Origin: Streptomyces vilmorinianum
GTDB lineage: Bacteria > Actinomycetota > Actinomycetes > Streptomycetales > Streptomycetaceae
Assembly: GCF_005517195.1 (NCBI RefSeq)
Contig: NZ_CP040244.1
Location: forward strand, 2,250,001-2,314,000
DNA: 64,000 nt
Direction: 5' to 3'
Positions 32,111-40,372 of the stretch are shown piece by piece. Each line of letters begins with the position of its first letter. Positions within the stretch are counted from its first letter, which is position 1. A program made the translations under genes and the position numbers. The notes under the pieces were generated by a model. That model saw nothing but the letters and a program-made list of their open reading frames with translations. It was not told where the DNA came from and did not search any database.

Positions 32111-33001
32111 TCAGCGGAAGGTGTTGCACCGCGCCATGTCGCCGCTCCTGAACCCGGTCGCGAACCACTGCTGACGTTGCGCGGCCGAGCCGTGCGTCCA
32201 GTTCTCCGGCGTCACCCGACCCTGGAACCTCTCCTGGATCCGGTCGTCGCCCACCGCGGCCGCCGCGTCCAGGCCGTCGCGGACGTCGGCCTCGGTGAGG
32301 CGGGTCAGCAGGGGGCGCCCGGTCTTCTCGTCCGGCGTGCTCGTCGCATGGCGCGCCCAGACGCCGGCGTAGCAGTCCGCCTGCAGCTCGACCCGTACGG
32401 CGTTGGAGTCCGCGCCCGCCCGCCCGTCCTGGGCGCGCGCCAGGGTGCCCATCATGTTCTGCACATGGTGGCCGTACTCGTGCGCCACCACGTACGCCTG
32501 GGCGAAGGGGCCACCGGTCGATCCGAACTTCGTCCGCAGCTCGTCGAAGAACCCCAGGTCCAGATAGACCTGGCGGTCCCCGGGGCAGTAGAACGGCCCG
32601 ACCGCCGAGGTGGCCGAGCCGCAGGCCGTGGCGACCCGGTTGCTGAACATCACCGTGCGCGCGTCCCCGTACCGGCCACCGCGCCGTTCGTACTCCGCCC
32701 GCCAGAAGTCCTGCACGCTGTTGACGACCGCCACGATCCGGCAGTCCTCGCGGGTGTTCGCGTCCGCCCCGGTGCGGCAGCTCTGATCGACCTGCGCCAG
32801 GGAGGACGAGGTCGCGACCGGCTCCGGGTCGCCGGAGGCGAGCCCCAGCTGCTCGGGGCCCACCCCGAAGAGGACTCCCAGGAGCAGTGCGACGAAGCCG
32901 ACGATGCCGCCGCCGACGGTGGCCTTCCCGCCGTGGACGCGGCTGCCGCGGACATCCCGTACCTCCGAGGTGTCCAGGTCGGCGTCGTCGTCGAACTGCA
33001 T
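32111..33001 (-). CDS. YpfJ/KPN_02809 family neutral zinc metallopeptidase
   Basis: 296 residues. One membrane helix (about 29-48) anchors an extracytoplasmic zinc peptidase domain. The zinc motif is HEYGHH (174-179) in [19 protein letters not shown], with the third ligand probably in [20 protein letters not shown]. The family signature [20 protein letters not shown] is present, as are paired cysteines (CRTG, DCRI, ACGS, YCPG) suited to the cell surface. Substrates are unknown. It is divergent from the ABC-F gene. Confidence 0.92.
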   Translation of the reverse strand: MQFDDDADLDTSEVRDVRGSRVHGGKATVGGGIVGFVALLLGVLFGVGPEQLGLASGDPEPVATSSSLAQVDQSCRTGADANTREDCRIVAVVNSVQDFWRAEYERRGGRYGDARTVMFSNRVATACGSATSAVGPFYCPGDRQVYLDLGFFDELRTKFGSTGGPFAQAYVVAHEYGHHVQNMMGTLARAQDGRAGADSNAVRVELQADCYAGVWARHATSTPDEKTGRPLLTRLTEADVRDGLDAAAAVGDDRIQERFQGRVTPENWTHGSAAQRQQWFATGFRSGDMARCNTFR

Positions 33002-33186
33002 GGGCCACCACCCTCTGCCGTCTCTGCCGCGGCGGTGGCCGCCGGCCCGGGCCGAATGCCCTGGGCCCGAGTATCGGGTAATCCGATCCGGCTCGCGCCT
33101 TTTGTCGGGCATGGGTGGAAACAGCCGGTAACGGCGATGAAAGGCAGGGCCGGGACTGTGGCCGAAAAGCAGTTGCATGCGCCCGT

Positions 33187-33192
33187 TAGACT
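33187..33192 (+). promoter_or_regulatory. Candidate -10 element before the leader ORF
   Basis: TAGACT, then six bases, then the ATG at 33199: leaderless geometry. No matching -35 was seen at the usual distance. Confidence 0.45.
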
Positions 33193-33198
33193 GGCCGT

Positions 33199-33225
33199 AT
33201 GGCCATTCTCCCCGCGCATGACTAG
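33199..33225 (+). CDS. Possible 8-codon leader peptide ahead of the ABC-F gene
   Basis: A tiny [11 protein letters not shown], placed 6 bp after a TAGACT -10 box and ending 57 bp before the GTG of the ABC-F gene. Antibiotic-responsive ABC-F genes in other bacteria are often controlled by ribosome stalling on such leaders; that link is an inference here. It could equally be chance. Confidence 0.35.
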   Translation: MAILPAHD

Positions 33226-33282
33226 CGGCGTCGAATCCGCATACAGCCCTTTCCGCCGTCCCATCCGCCCTGGAGTCTGTCC

Positions 33283-34881
<1,599 letters not shown>

Positions 34882-34909
34882 CCCGTTCCGCCGGTCACGG
34901 CCGGTGCCT

Positions 34910-35196
34910 GATCATCTCGGCATGGATCATTCGGCTCATGGGTGATCCATCATCTGAGTGAGTGCGTCTCATACCCCCGGCGCGGCCTCTGCGGAATCCT
35001 TCCGCCTGGGGCCGCGCCGTCCTTGTCCGCCCGGCACGGCGCTGACCTGGCACTTCCCGGCCGGAGTGGTCCCGGGGCGGGTCTCGCGTACTGCGGAATG
35101 CGAGATTCCGGTCGTGGCGACACCTTCCCTGTCCGCGAACCTTGTGGCACAGACCTTGTCGAATGGGTGGCCAGGACGTCCGTGAGGGGTGATCAT
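34910..35196. promoter_or_regulatory. Region upstream of gbn with clustered GATC sites
   Basis: GATCAT occurs at 34910-34915, 34925-34930 and 35191-35196, and GATCCA at 34944-34949; three of the four fall within 40 bp. Gbn of S. coelicolor is a GATC-binding nucleoid protein, so self-regulation is plausible. The rest of the 352-bp gap (34882-35233) holds a hairpin (34979-35018) and no gene that I can support. Confidence 0.5.
34979..35018. terminator. Possible terminator hairpin after the ABC-F gene
   Basis: Two-part stem: GGCGCGGCC with GGCCGCGCC outside and GCGGAA with TTCCGC inside. It is almost 100 bp after the stop codon and has no U-tract, so it could also be a structured leader of the next transcript. 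Confidence 0.4.
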
Positions 35197-35233
35197 GAGA
35201 AGTCCAGAGCGCACTTCCCATGAGGAGGCACGG

Positions 35234-35455
35234 GTGGCCGAGACTCTGAAGAAGGGCAGCCGGGTGACCGGCGCCGCGCGCGACAAGCTCGCGGCAGACC
35301 TGAAGAAGAAGTACGACTCCGGTGCGAGCATCCGGGCGCTGGCCGAGGAAACCGGCCGCTCCTACGGATTCGTCCACCGGATGCTGAGTGAGTCCGGAGT
35401 CACGCTGCGTGGACGCGGCGGAGCGACACGGGGCAAGAAGGCCGCCTCGGCCTGA
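35234..35455 (+). CDS. gbn: GATC-binding nucleoid-associated protein Gbn
   Basis: 73 residues, almost entirely one helix-turn-helix: DKLAADLKKKYDSGASIRAL, then AEETGRSYGFVHRMLSESGV, then a basic tail RGRGGATRGKKAASA. Length and sequence match Gbn (SCO1839) of S. coelicolor, a small nucleoid protein that binds GATC-containing sites across the chromosome and affects the timing of development. I chose the GTG at 35234 (GAGGAGG at 35222-35228) over an in-frame ATG at 35189, since it gives the known 73-residue length. A hairpin terminator follows. Confidence 0.9.
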   Translation: MAETLKKGSRVTGAARDKLAADLKKKYDSGASIRALAEETGRSYGFVHRMLSESGVTLRGRGGATRGKKAASA

Positions 35456-35498
35456 TCTCGGGGCGCGGTTCGTCGGGTCCACCGGTTTCGTGCGGTGG

Positions 35499-35530
35499 CC
35501 ACCCGGTCGACCGTGCGGTCGACCGGGTGG
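35499..35530 (+). terminator. Hairpin terminator of gbn
   Basis: A perfect 14-bp stem, CCACCCGGTCGACC (35499-35512) and GGTCGACCGGGTGG (35517-35530), closed by GTGC and followed by TTACTGT. It lies 44 bp after the gbn stop. Confidence 0.8.
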
Positions 35531-35578
35531 TTACTGTGCAGTCACTTAGCAGTGCTGCACCGGAACCGGAGGCGCCCC

Positions 35579-36376
35579 ATGACTTCGCTCGACTCTGTGC
35601 TCGTGTTCGACAAGGACGGTGTACGGCTCACCGTCGAGGACGCCGTTGCCACGGTGACCCTGACCAATCCGGAGAAGCGCAACGCCCAGTCTCCCGCTCT
35701 GTGGCGGGCGTTGGTGGAGGCCGGACGGTCGTTGCCGGGCAGCGTGCGGGTCGTGGTTCTGCGCGGTGAGGGCAAGTCCTTCTCCGCCGGGCTCGACCGG
35801 CAGGCGTTCACGCCCGAGGGCTTCGACGGAGAGCCGTCCTTCCTCGACCTGGCACGCGGTTCGGACGAGGACCTGGACGCGGTCATCGCCGAGTACCAGG
35901 AGGCGTTCACCTGGTGGCGCCGCAGCGACATCGTGTCGATCGCGGCCGTCCAGGGGCACGCCATCGGTGCCGGGTTCCAGCTCGCCCTCGCCTGCGACCT
36001 GCGGGTCGTCGCCGAGGACGTGCAGTTCGCCATGCGCGAGACCAGCCTGGGCCTCGTCCCGGACCTCACCGGCACGCACCCGCTCGTCGGCCTGGTCGGC
36101 TATGCCCGCGCGCTGGAGATCTGCGCCACGGGCCGCTTCGTCCACGCCCAGGAGGCCGAGCGCATCGGCCTCGCCAACATCGCCGTGCCGGGTGACGAAC
36201 TCGACGCCACGGTAAGGGACTTGAGCGCCGCGCTGCTCGCCGCGCCGCGCGACGCGGTCATCGAGACCAAGGCGCTGCTCCAGGGTGCCTCCGACCGCTC
36301 CTACGACGCCCAGCGCACGGCCGAGCGCGCCGCCCAGGCCCGCCGCCTGCGCGACCTGGCAGGCATCGGCGACTGA
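35579..36376 (+). CDS. Enoyl-CoA hydratase/isomerase family protein
   Basis: 265 residues with the crotonase fold. The oxyanion-hole segments are FSAGLDRQAFT and AAVQGHAIGAGFQLALACDLR. The usual first catalytic Glu position falls in RETSLGLVPDLTGTHPLVGLVG, where Asp occupies the second catalytic region, so isomerase or hydratase activity cannot be assigned. The family's start, VEDAVATVTLTNPEKRNAQS, is standard. An inserted loop (FTPEGFDGEPSFLDLARGSD) is longer than in classic ECH. The ATG at 35579 follows CGGAGG. It is transcribed alone. Confidence 0.9.
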   Translation: MTSLDSVLVFDKDGVRLTVEDAVATVTLTNPEKRNAQSPALWRALVEAGRSLPGSVRVVVLRGEGKSFSAGLDRQAFTPEGFDGEPSFLDLARGSDEDLDAVIAEYQEAFTWWRRSDIVSIAAVQGHAIGAGFQLALACDLRVVAEDVQFAMRETSLGLVPDLTGTHPLVGLVGYARALEICATGRFVHAQEAERIGLANIAVPGDELDATVRDLSAALLAAPRDAVIETKALLQGASDRSYDAQRTAERAAQARRLRDLAGIGD

Positions 36377-36389
36377 CCGGCGACTGACC
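36368..36389. repeat. Tandem duplication covering the hydratase stop codon
   Basis: GGCGACTGACC occurs twice in a row (36368-36378, 36379-36389). The stop codon TGA lies inside the first copy and is repeated in the second. Confidence 0.75.
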
Positions 36390-36415
36390 GACGGCTGCCG
36401 GCCGGGCGACCGGCC

Positions 36416-36463
36416 GAGCGCCCGGCCCAGCGCCCGGCCCAGCGCCCGGCCGAGCGCCCGGCC
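36416..36463. repeat. Four-copy 12-bp tandem repeat in a convergent gap
   Basis: Units GAGCGCCCGGCC, CAGCGCCCGGCC, CAGCGCCCGGCC and GAGCGCCCGGCC without spacers, between the convergent hydratase and P10-family genes. Confidence 0.85.
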
Positions 36464-36482
36464 GCCCCGTTGACCCGTACCG

Positions 36483-37196
36483 TCAGCGGACCTCCGACAC
36501 CAGGACCGTGACCGCCGTCCCCTCGGGAGCGGTCGCGGCCGCCCGCGTCCGGGCGGCTCGGGCCACGTCCAGGGCGCGGTGGCCGGGCGCCACCGCCAGT
36601 TCCACGCGGAGCAGGCCCGGGGCGCGGTGGACCGGGGCCCCCAGCGTGGCGGTCAGCGCCGCCACGCCCTCGACCTCGAGCACCGCGAGGGCCGTCGGAT
36701 CCCCTGGCGCCGGCGTGGTTCCCCCGCGTGGCGCAGCGGCGGCGGAGGAATCCGGGGCACCTTCCGCGCCCTCGACGAGCCCCGTCACCCGCAGATCCAC
36801 CTCCGCGACCGCCAGGCCCAACGCGTCCTCGGCCGAGGCGAACAGCGCCTCACGCACGTCGTCGGCCAGGTCCGGCAGCGGCCTGTCCCGCAACCAGGCG
36901 GAGTCCGCGGCGAACTCCGCCGTGATCCTCAGCGTCCCCGGCGGCAGTCCGCCCGGCGGTACGGGAAACGGCACCTCTCCGCCCGGCACCTCCCCGCCCG
37001 GCTCCGCGAGCCCCACCCGGAGCGCCCCCGGCACCACCCCTCGTACCGCCGCGGCGGTCCGCAGCAGCACGGTCCGTGCCGCGCGCTCCGCCAGCCACGC
37101 GCCGTCCGCCGCCTCACCGAGCGGCAGCAGCCGGCCGAGCCGAAGCCGCTCGCGTACCGCCTCCGCCCATCCCGCCGCCCCAGCTGTCGTCGTCAT
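36483..37196 (-). CDS. P10-family protein next to the Asp23 cluster
   Basis: 237 residues, Ala/Gly/Val-rich, annotated in other streptomycetes as nucleopolyhedrovirus P10 family protein by weak similarity only. Residues 15-55 are helical (WAEAVRERLRLGRLLPLGE), and a flexible Gly/Pro segment lies near 145-165. The last 70 residues (LLRVELAVAPGHRALDVARA, AVTVLVSEVR) resemble the beta-alpha-beta order of Asp23-type domains, which fits its place divergent from the Asp23 genes, but this is inference. No signal peptide or membrane helix is seen. Confidence 0.75.
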   Translation of the reverse strand: MTTTAGAAGWAEAVRERLRLGRLLPLGEAADGAWLAERAARTVLLRTAAAVRGVVPGALRVGLAEPGGEVPGGEVPFPVPPGGLPPGTLRITAEFAADSAWLRDRPLPDLADDVREALFASAEDALGLAVAEVDLRVTGLVEGAEGAPDSSAAAAPRGGTTPAPGDPTALAVLEVEGVAALTATLGAPVHRAPGLLRVELAVAPGHRALDVARAARTRAAATAPEGTAVTVLVSEVR

Positions 37197-37289
37197 TGCC
37201 CCAGCCTGCCGCATCCCCGGCGCGAGACCGGGGAAGCGCACTTAATGTGGGCAAAGAGGGACGAAACTTATCGGAAGGGATGAACGGCG

Positions 37290-37742
37290 ATGAATGACCC
37301 CGCACACCCCAACGAACCGTCCGTGACCCGGCGCGGCGGCGGTGATCCCGCCTCCCGCGGCCGGACCACCATCGCCGACGGGGTCGTGGAGAAGATCGCC
37401 GGTCTCGCCGCCCGTGAGGTCGTCGGCGTCCACGCGATGGGCAGTGGCTTCTCCCGCACGCTCGGCGCCGTGCGCGAGCGGGTGCCCGGCGGAGGCGGTA
37501 CCAAGTCGGGCGTCACCCGGGGCGTGAAGGCCGAGGTCGGCGAGGTGCAGACCGCGCTCGACCTGGAGATCGTCGTCGAGTACGGCGTTTCCATCGCCGA
37601 CGTCGCCGGTGCCGTGCGCGAGAACGTCATCGCGGCCGTGGAGCGGATGACCGGCCTGGAGGTCGTCGAGGTCAACATCGCCGTCAGCGATGTGAAGCTG
37701 CCCGAGGAAGAGGACGAGGGGCCGGAGCCGCGGCTCCAGTAG
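37290..37742 (+). CDS. Asp23/Gls24 family envelope stress protein
   Basis: 150 residues. An Asp23-domain protein (TTIADGVVEKIAGLAAREVVG, then LDLEIVVEYGVSIADVAGAV and MTGLEVVEVNIAVSDVKL). In Firmicutes, Asp23 coats the inner membrane through the anchor AmaP and affects envelope stress; an AmaP gene lies four genes downstream here. The N-terminal 20 residues are disordered. AAGGGATG precedes the ATG at 37290. First gene of a five-gene plus-strand run with small spacings or overlaps. Confidence 0.93.
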   Translation: MNDPAHPNEPSVTRRGGGDPASRGRTTIADGVVEKIAGLAAREVVGVHAMGSGFSRTLGAVRERVPGGGGTKSGVTRGVKAEVGEVQTALDLEIVVEYGVSIADVAGAVRENVIAAVERMTGLEVVEVNIAVSDVKLPEEEDEGPEPRLQ

Positions 37743-37772
37743 CCGCTGGCAGTCCGGCGGAAAGGGCACAAC

Positions 37773-37964
37773 ATGAGCATGGCGGTGGTCGGCCTGTTGG
37801 CCGGAATGGGCCTCGGCCTGGCCGGGTATTTCGGCGGCTTCGGGGCGTTCTTGCTGGTCGCGGCATTGGGCGCGATCGGTTTCGTCGTCGGGAGGTTCCT
37901 CGAGGGAGATCTCGAACCCGGCGACTTCTTCCGGGGTCGCGAGCGCGGCGACCGGCGGCGGTGA
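37773..37964 (+). CDS. Small membrane protein of the Asp23 cluster
   Basis: 63 residues with two close hydrophobic helices (about 3-22 and 24-43, Gly-rich GLAGYFGGFGAFLLVAALGA) and a charged tail ending RGRERGDRRR. It resembles the DUF2273-type small membrane proteins that accompany Asp23 genes. It lies between two Asp23 paralogues and may help hold them at the membrane. The ribosome site is GGCGGAAAGG. Confidence 0.82.
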   Translation: MSMAVVGLLAGMGLGLAGYFGGFGAFLLVAALGAIGFVVGRFLEGDLEPGDFFRGRERGDRRR

Positions 37965-37970
37965 CCGGGG

Positions 37971-38321
37971 GTGGCATTCGACCCGGTGGGCCCCGCCGGC
38001 CGCGGAGCGACCACGATCGCCGACCGGGTCGTCGCGAAGATCGCCGTACAGGCCGCACGGGAGGCGCTCGGCGTCACCGTGCTCCGGGGCGGCTCGTCGC
38101 CGCACGCCTCGGTCGTCGTGCGCCGTGACGTGGCGCGGGTCTCGGTGAGCCTGGAGCTGGGCTACCCCGCCGACCTCGGCCGGCAGTGCGGCGCGGTCCG
38201 CAGTCACGTCACCCTCCGCGTACGGGAGTTGGCGGGCATGGAGGTACCCGAGGTGGCCGTTCACGTGGAGCGCCTGCACTCCCCGCGCACGGCGCGCGAG
38301 TCCGGGCGGAGGCTGCGATGA
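37971..38321 (+). CDS. Second Asp23/Gls24 family protein
   Basis: 116 residues, a shorter and diverged Asp23 domain (GATTIADRVVAKIAVQAARE, VSVSLELGYPADLGRQCGAV, GMEVPEVAVHVERLHS). It lacks the acidic tail of the first paralogue. The start is the GTG at 37971, 6 bp after the small membrane gene, and its stop overlaps the next start (ATGA). The two copies could form hetero-oligomers. Confidence 0.88.
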   Translation: MAFDPVGPAGRGATTIADRVVAKIAVQAAREALGVTVLRGGSSPHASVVVRRDVARVSVSLELGYPADLGRQCGAVRSHVTLRVRELAGMEVPEVAVHVERLHSPRTARESGRRLR

Positions 38322-38941
38322 GCACGGAACCCGGAACGGACACCGACGCCGACGACGTGCCCGTACTGAAGGACCCGCCGGCCGCGGCCGGCGCGCGCCG
38401 CTTCTGGGCCGTACGGCGGATCCCGGCGGCGCTCGTCGCCCTGGTGGTCCTCGGCGGCGCCGGCCTGCTGCTCTACGACGTCGCGGCGGTACGCGCCGAC
38501 CGCACGGCCATGGCCTGGCGGCGCGAACTCGCCGACGAGCTCGCGACCCGGCCCCTCGACAACGACTGGGTCCTGACCGGGGCCGTCCTGGCCGTGCTCC
38601 TCGGAGCCTGGCTCCTGGTCCTCGCGGCCACCCCGGGCCTGCGCGCGGTCCTCCCGATGAGACGCGACCACGCCGACGTACGCGCCGGGCTCGACCGCGA
38701 GGCCGCGGCGCTGACCCTGCGGGACCGGGCGATGGAGGTCTCGGGCGTGCAGTCGGTGGAGGTACGGATGAGGCGGAGCAAGGTGGCGGTGCGGGCGGTC
38801 TCGCACTTCCGCGAACTCGACGAGGTACGCGCCGACGTGGAGCGCGTCCTGGCCGGCGGCATCGACGAACTGGCGCTCGCCCGGCCACCGGCGCTGACGG
38901 TCAGGGTGGGCCGCCCGCCGAAGAAGGGAGGCGGGGGATGA
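38318..38941 (+). CDS. DUF6286-type membrane protein of the Asp23 cluster
   Basis: 207 residues with two membrane helices (about 34-54 and 85-105) and a C-terminal cytoplasmic domain (VSGVQSVEVRMRRSKVAVRA, DEVRADVERVLAGGIDELAL) that itself looks like a degenerate Asp23 or Gls24 half. It starts with an ATGA overlap on the second Asp23 gene and ends with an ATGA overlap into amaP. It likely acts as another membrane partner of the Asp23 proteins. Confidence 0.87.
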   Translation: MSTEPGTDTDADDVPVLKDPPAAAGARRFWAVRRIPAALVALVVLGGAGLLLYDVAAVRADRTAMAWRRELADELATRPLDNDWVLTGAVLAVLLGAWLLVLAATPGLRAVLPMRRDHADVRAGLDREAAALTLRDRAMEVSGVQSVEVRMRRSKVAVRAVSHFRELDEVRADVERVLAGGIDELALARPPALTVRVGRPPKKGGGG

Positions 38942-39525
38942 CCCTCGTACTCCGGCGCGTCAACCGGATCCTGCTCGGACTCCTGGGGCTGCTGCTCGTC
39001 GCCGGCGGCGGGGCGGTGCTCGCGGCCGGATTCGATCTGGCCGTGCCCTCGTGGTGGCCCTGGTACGGGACCTCCGACGTCCTGCTCAGCAGGGCGGACC
39101 GGCTGCGGTGGCGCGACGAGGGCTGGTGGTGGCCGGTGGTCATCGCCGCCCTCGGCCTCGTCGTGCTCCTGGCCCTGTGGTGGCTGCTCGCCCAGTTCCG
39201 CCGTGCCCGGCTCGCGGAGGTCCTGATCGACACCGGCGACGGGGAGGCCGCGACGGTACGGGGCCGGGCCCTGGAGAACGTTCTGGAGGCGGACGCCGCG
39301 GCGCAGGACGGAGTGGCCCGCGCCCGGGTCGCCCTGACGGGCCGCCGCACGGCCCCCCGCACCCGCGTGGCGCTGCTCCTCGAGCCGTACGCCTCCCCGG
39401 CCGCGGCCCTGACCTCCCTGGCGACCGACGCCCTGACCCACGCCCGCACCTCGACGGGCCTCCCGTCCCTCCCGACGGAGGCCCGCCTCCGGGCGGTCAG
39501 ACACCGCGCGCGCAGGGTGACATGA
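38938..39525 (+). CDS. amaP: Alkaline shock response membrane anchor protein AmaP
   Basis: 195 residues. Two membrane helices (about 8-30 and 63-86) separated by a Trp-rich outer loop (VPSWWPWYGTSDVLL), then a cytoplasmic domain with LENVLEADAAAQDGVARARV. The topology is that of AmaP, which recruits Asp23 to the membrane in Staphylococcus. Last gene of the cluster, overlapping its predecessor by 4 bp; a hairpin follows. Confidence 0.88.
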   Translation: MTLVLRRVNRILLGLLGLLLVAGGGAVLAAGFDLAVPSWWPWYGTSDVLLSRADRLRWRDEGWWWPVVIAALGLVVLLALWWLLAQFRRARLAEVLIDTGDGEAATVRGRALENVLEADAAAQDGVARARVALTGRRTAPRTRVALLLEPYASPAAALTSLATDALTHARTSTGLPSLPTEARLRAVRHRARRVT

Positions 39526-39548
39526 CACCCGTTGTGGGCACCCGTTCC

Positions 39549-39572
39549 TCCCCAGGGGCTTCGCCCTGGGGG
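39549..39572. terminator. Hairpin between amaP and the SDR gene
   Basis: CCCCAGGG and CCCTGGGG around GCTTCG, in the 87-bp convergent gap. The flanks (GGGCACCCG, GGGACCCACGG) resemble the repeat elements found elsewhere in the window. Confidence 0.65.
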
Positions 39573-39612
39573 ACCCACGGCGCAACGATCGCCCGCAACG
39601 GAGTGACGCGGG

Positions 39613-40368
39613 TCAGAACCCGTGCCGCGCGCCGCCGTCCACCGACATCATCACGCCCGTCACGTACGACGCCGCCGGCGACAGCAGGAACGCCGCCGTG
39701 CGGCCGAACTCCTCCGGCGTCCCGTAGCGGCGCAGCGGGATGCGGGACTCGCTCGCCGCCCGCGCCGCCTCCGCGTCCCCCGAGAGGGCGTCCAGCTGGC
39801 GCACCCGGTCGGTGTCGATGCGCCCCGGCAGCATCCCGACGACCCGGATGCCCCGCGGGCCCAGGTCGTTCGCGAGGGACTTGGCGAAGCCGGCGAGCCC
39901 CGGCCGCAGGCCGTTGGAGATCGTCAGGCCCGGGATCGGCTCGTGGACAGAGCCCGAGAGGACGAAGCCGACGACCCCGCCCTCGGTCAGCGTCTCCGCC
40001 GCCGCCCGGGCCATCCGTACCGCCCCGAGGAAGACCGTGTCGAACGCCGACGCCCACTGCTCGTCGGTGTTGTCCGCGCCGAAGCCCGGTGCCGGACCGC
40101 CCACGCTGATCAGGATGCCGTCGAAGCCCCCGAAGCGGGACCGCGCCTCCGCGATCAGCCGCGCCGGCGCCCCGGGGTCGGCGTTGTCGGCGGCGAGGCC
40201 CGCCGCACCCGGGCCCAGCTCCGCGACCGCCTCGGCGACCGCCTTCTCCTCGCGCCCGGTGACCAGCACCTTCGCGCCCTCGGCGAGCAGCGCCTCGGCC
40301 GAGGCCCGGCCGAGCCCCCGCGTCGCGCCGGTCACCACGTACACACGGTCCTTCAGTCCAAGATCCAT
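39613..40368 (-). CDS. SDR family oxidoreductase with atypical active site
   Basis: 251 residues, Rossmann fold. NAD(P) loop TGATRGLG (about 14-21); catalytic-strand Ser in FVLSGSVHEP. The canonical YxxxK is absent: the matching stretch reads TISNGLRPGLAGFAKSLAND, so the Tyr is replaced by an Asn/Arg pair (SNGLR), while the downstream FAKSLA helix is kept. The C-terminal TPEEFGRTAAFLLSPAASYV and SVDGGARHGF are standard. The reaction is unknown. It lies 4 bp after the GH15 gene stop and so is probably cotranscribed with it. Confidence 0.88.
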   Translation of the reverse strand: MDLGLKDRVYVVTGATRGLGRASAEALLAEGAKVLVTGREEKAVAEAVAELGPGAAGLAADNADPGAPARLIAEARSRFGGFDGILISVGGPAPGFGADNTDEQWASAFDTVFLGAVRMARAAAETLTEGGVVGFVLSGSVHEPIPGLTISNGLRPGLAGFAKSLANDLGPRGIRVVGMLPGRIDTDRVRQLDALSGDAEAARAASESRIPLRRYGTPEEFGRTAAFLLSPAASYVTGVMMSVDGGARHGF

Positions 40369-40372
40369 GGGC

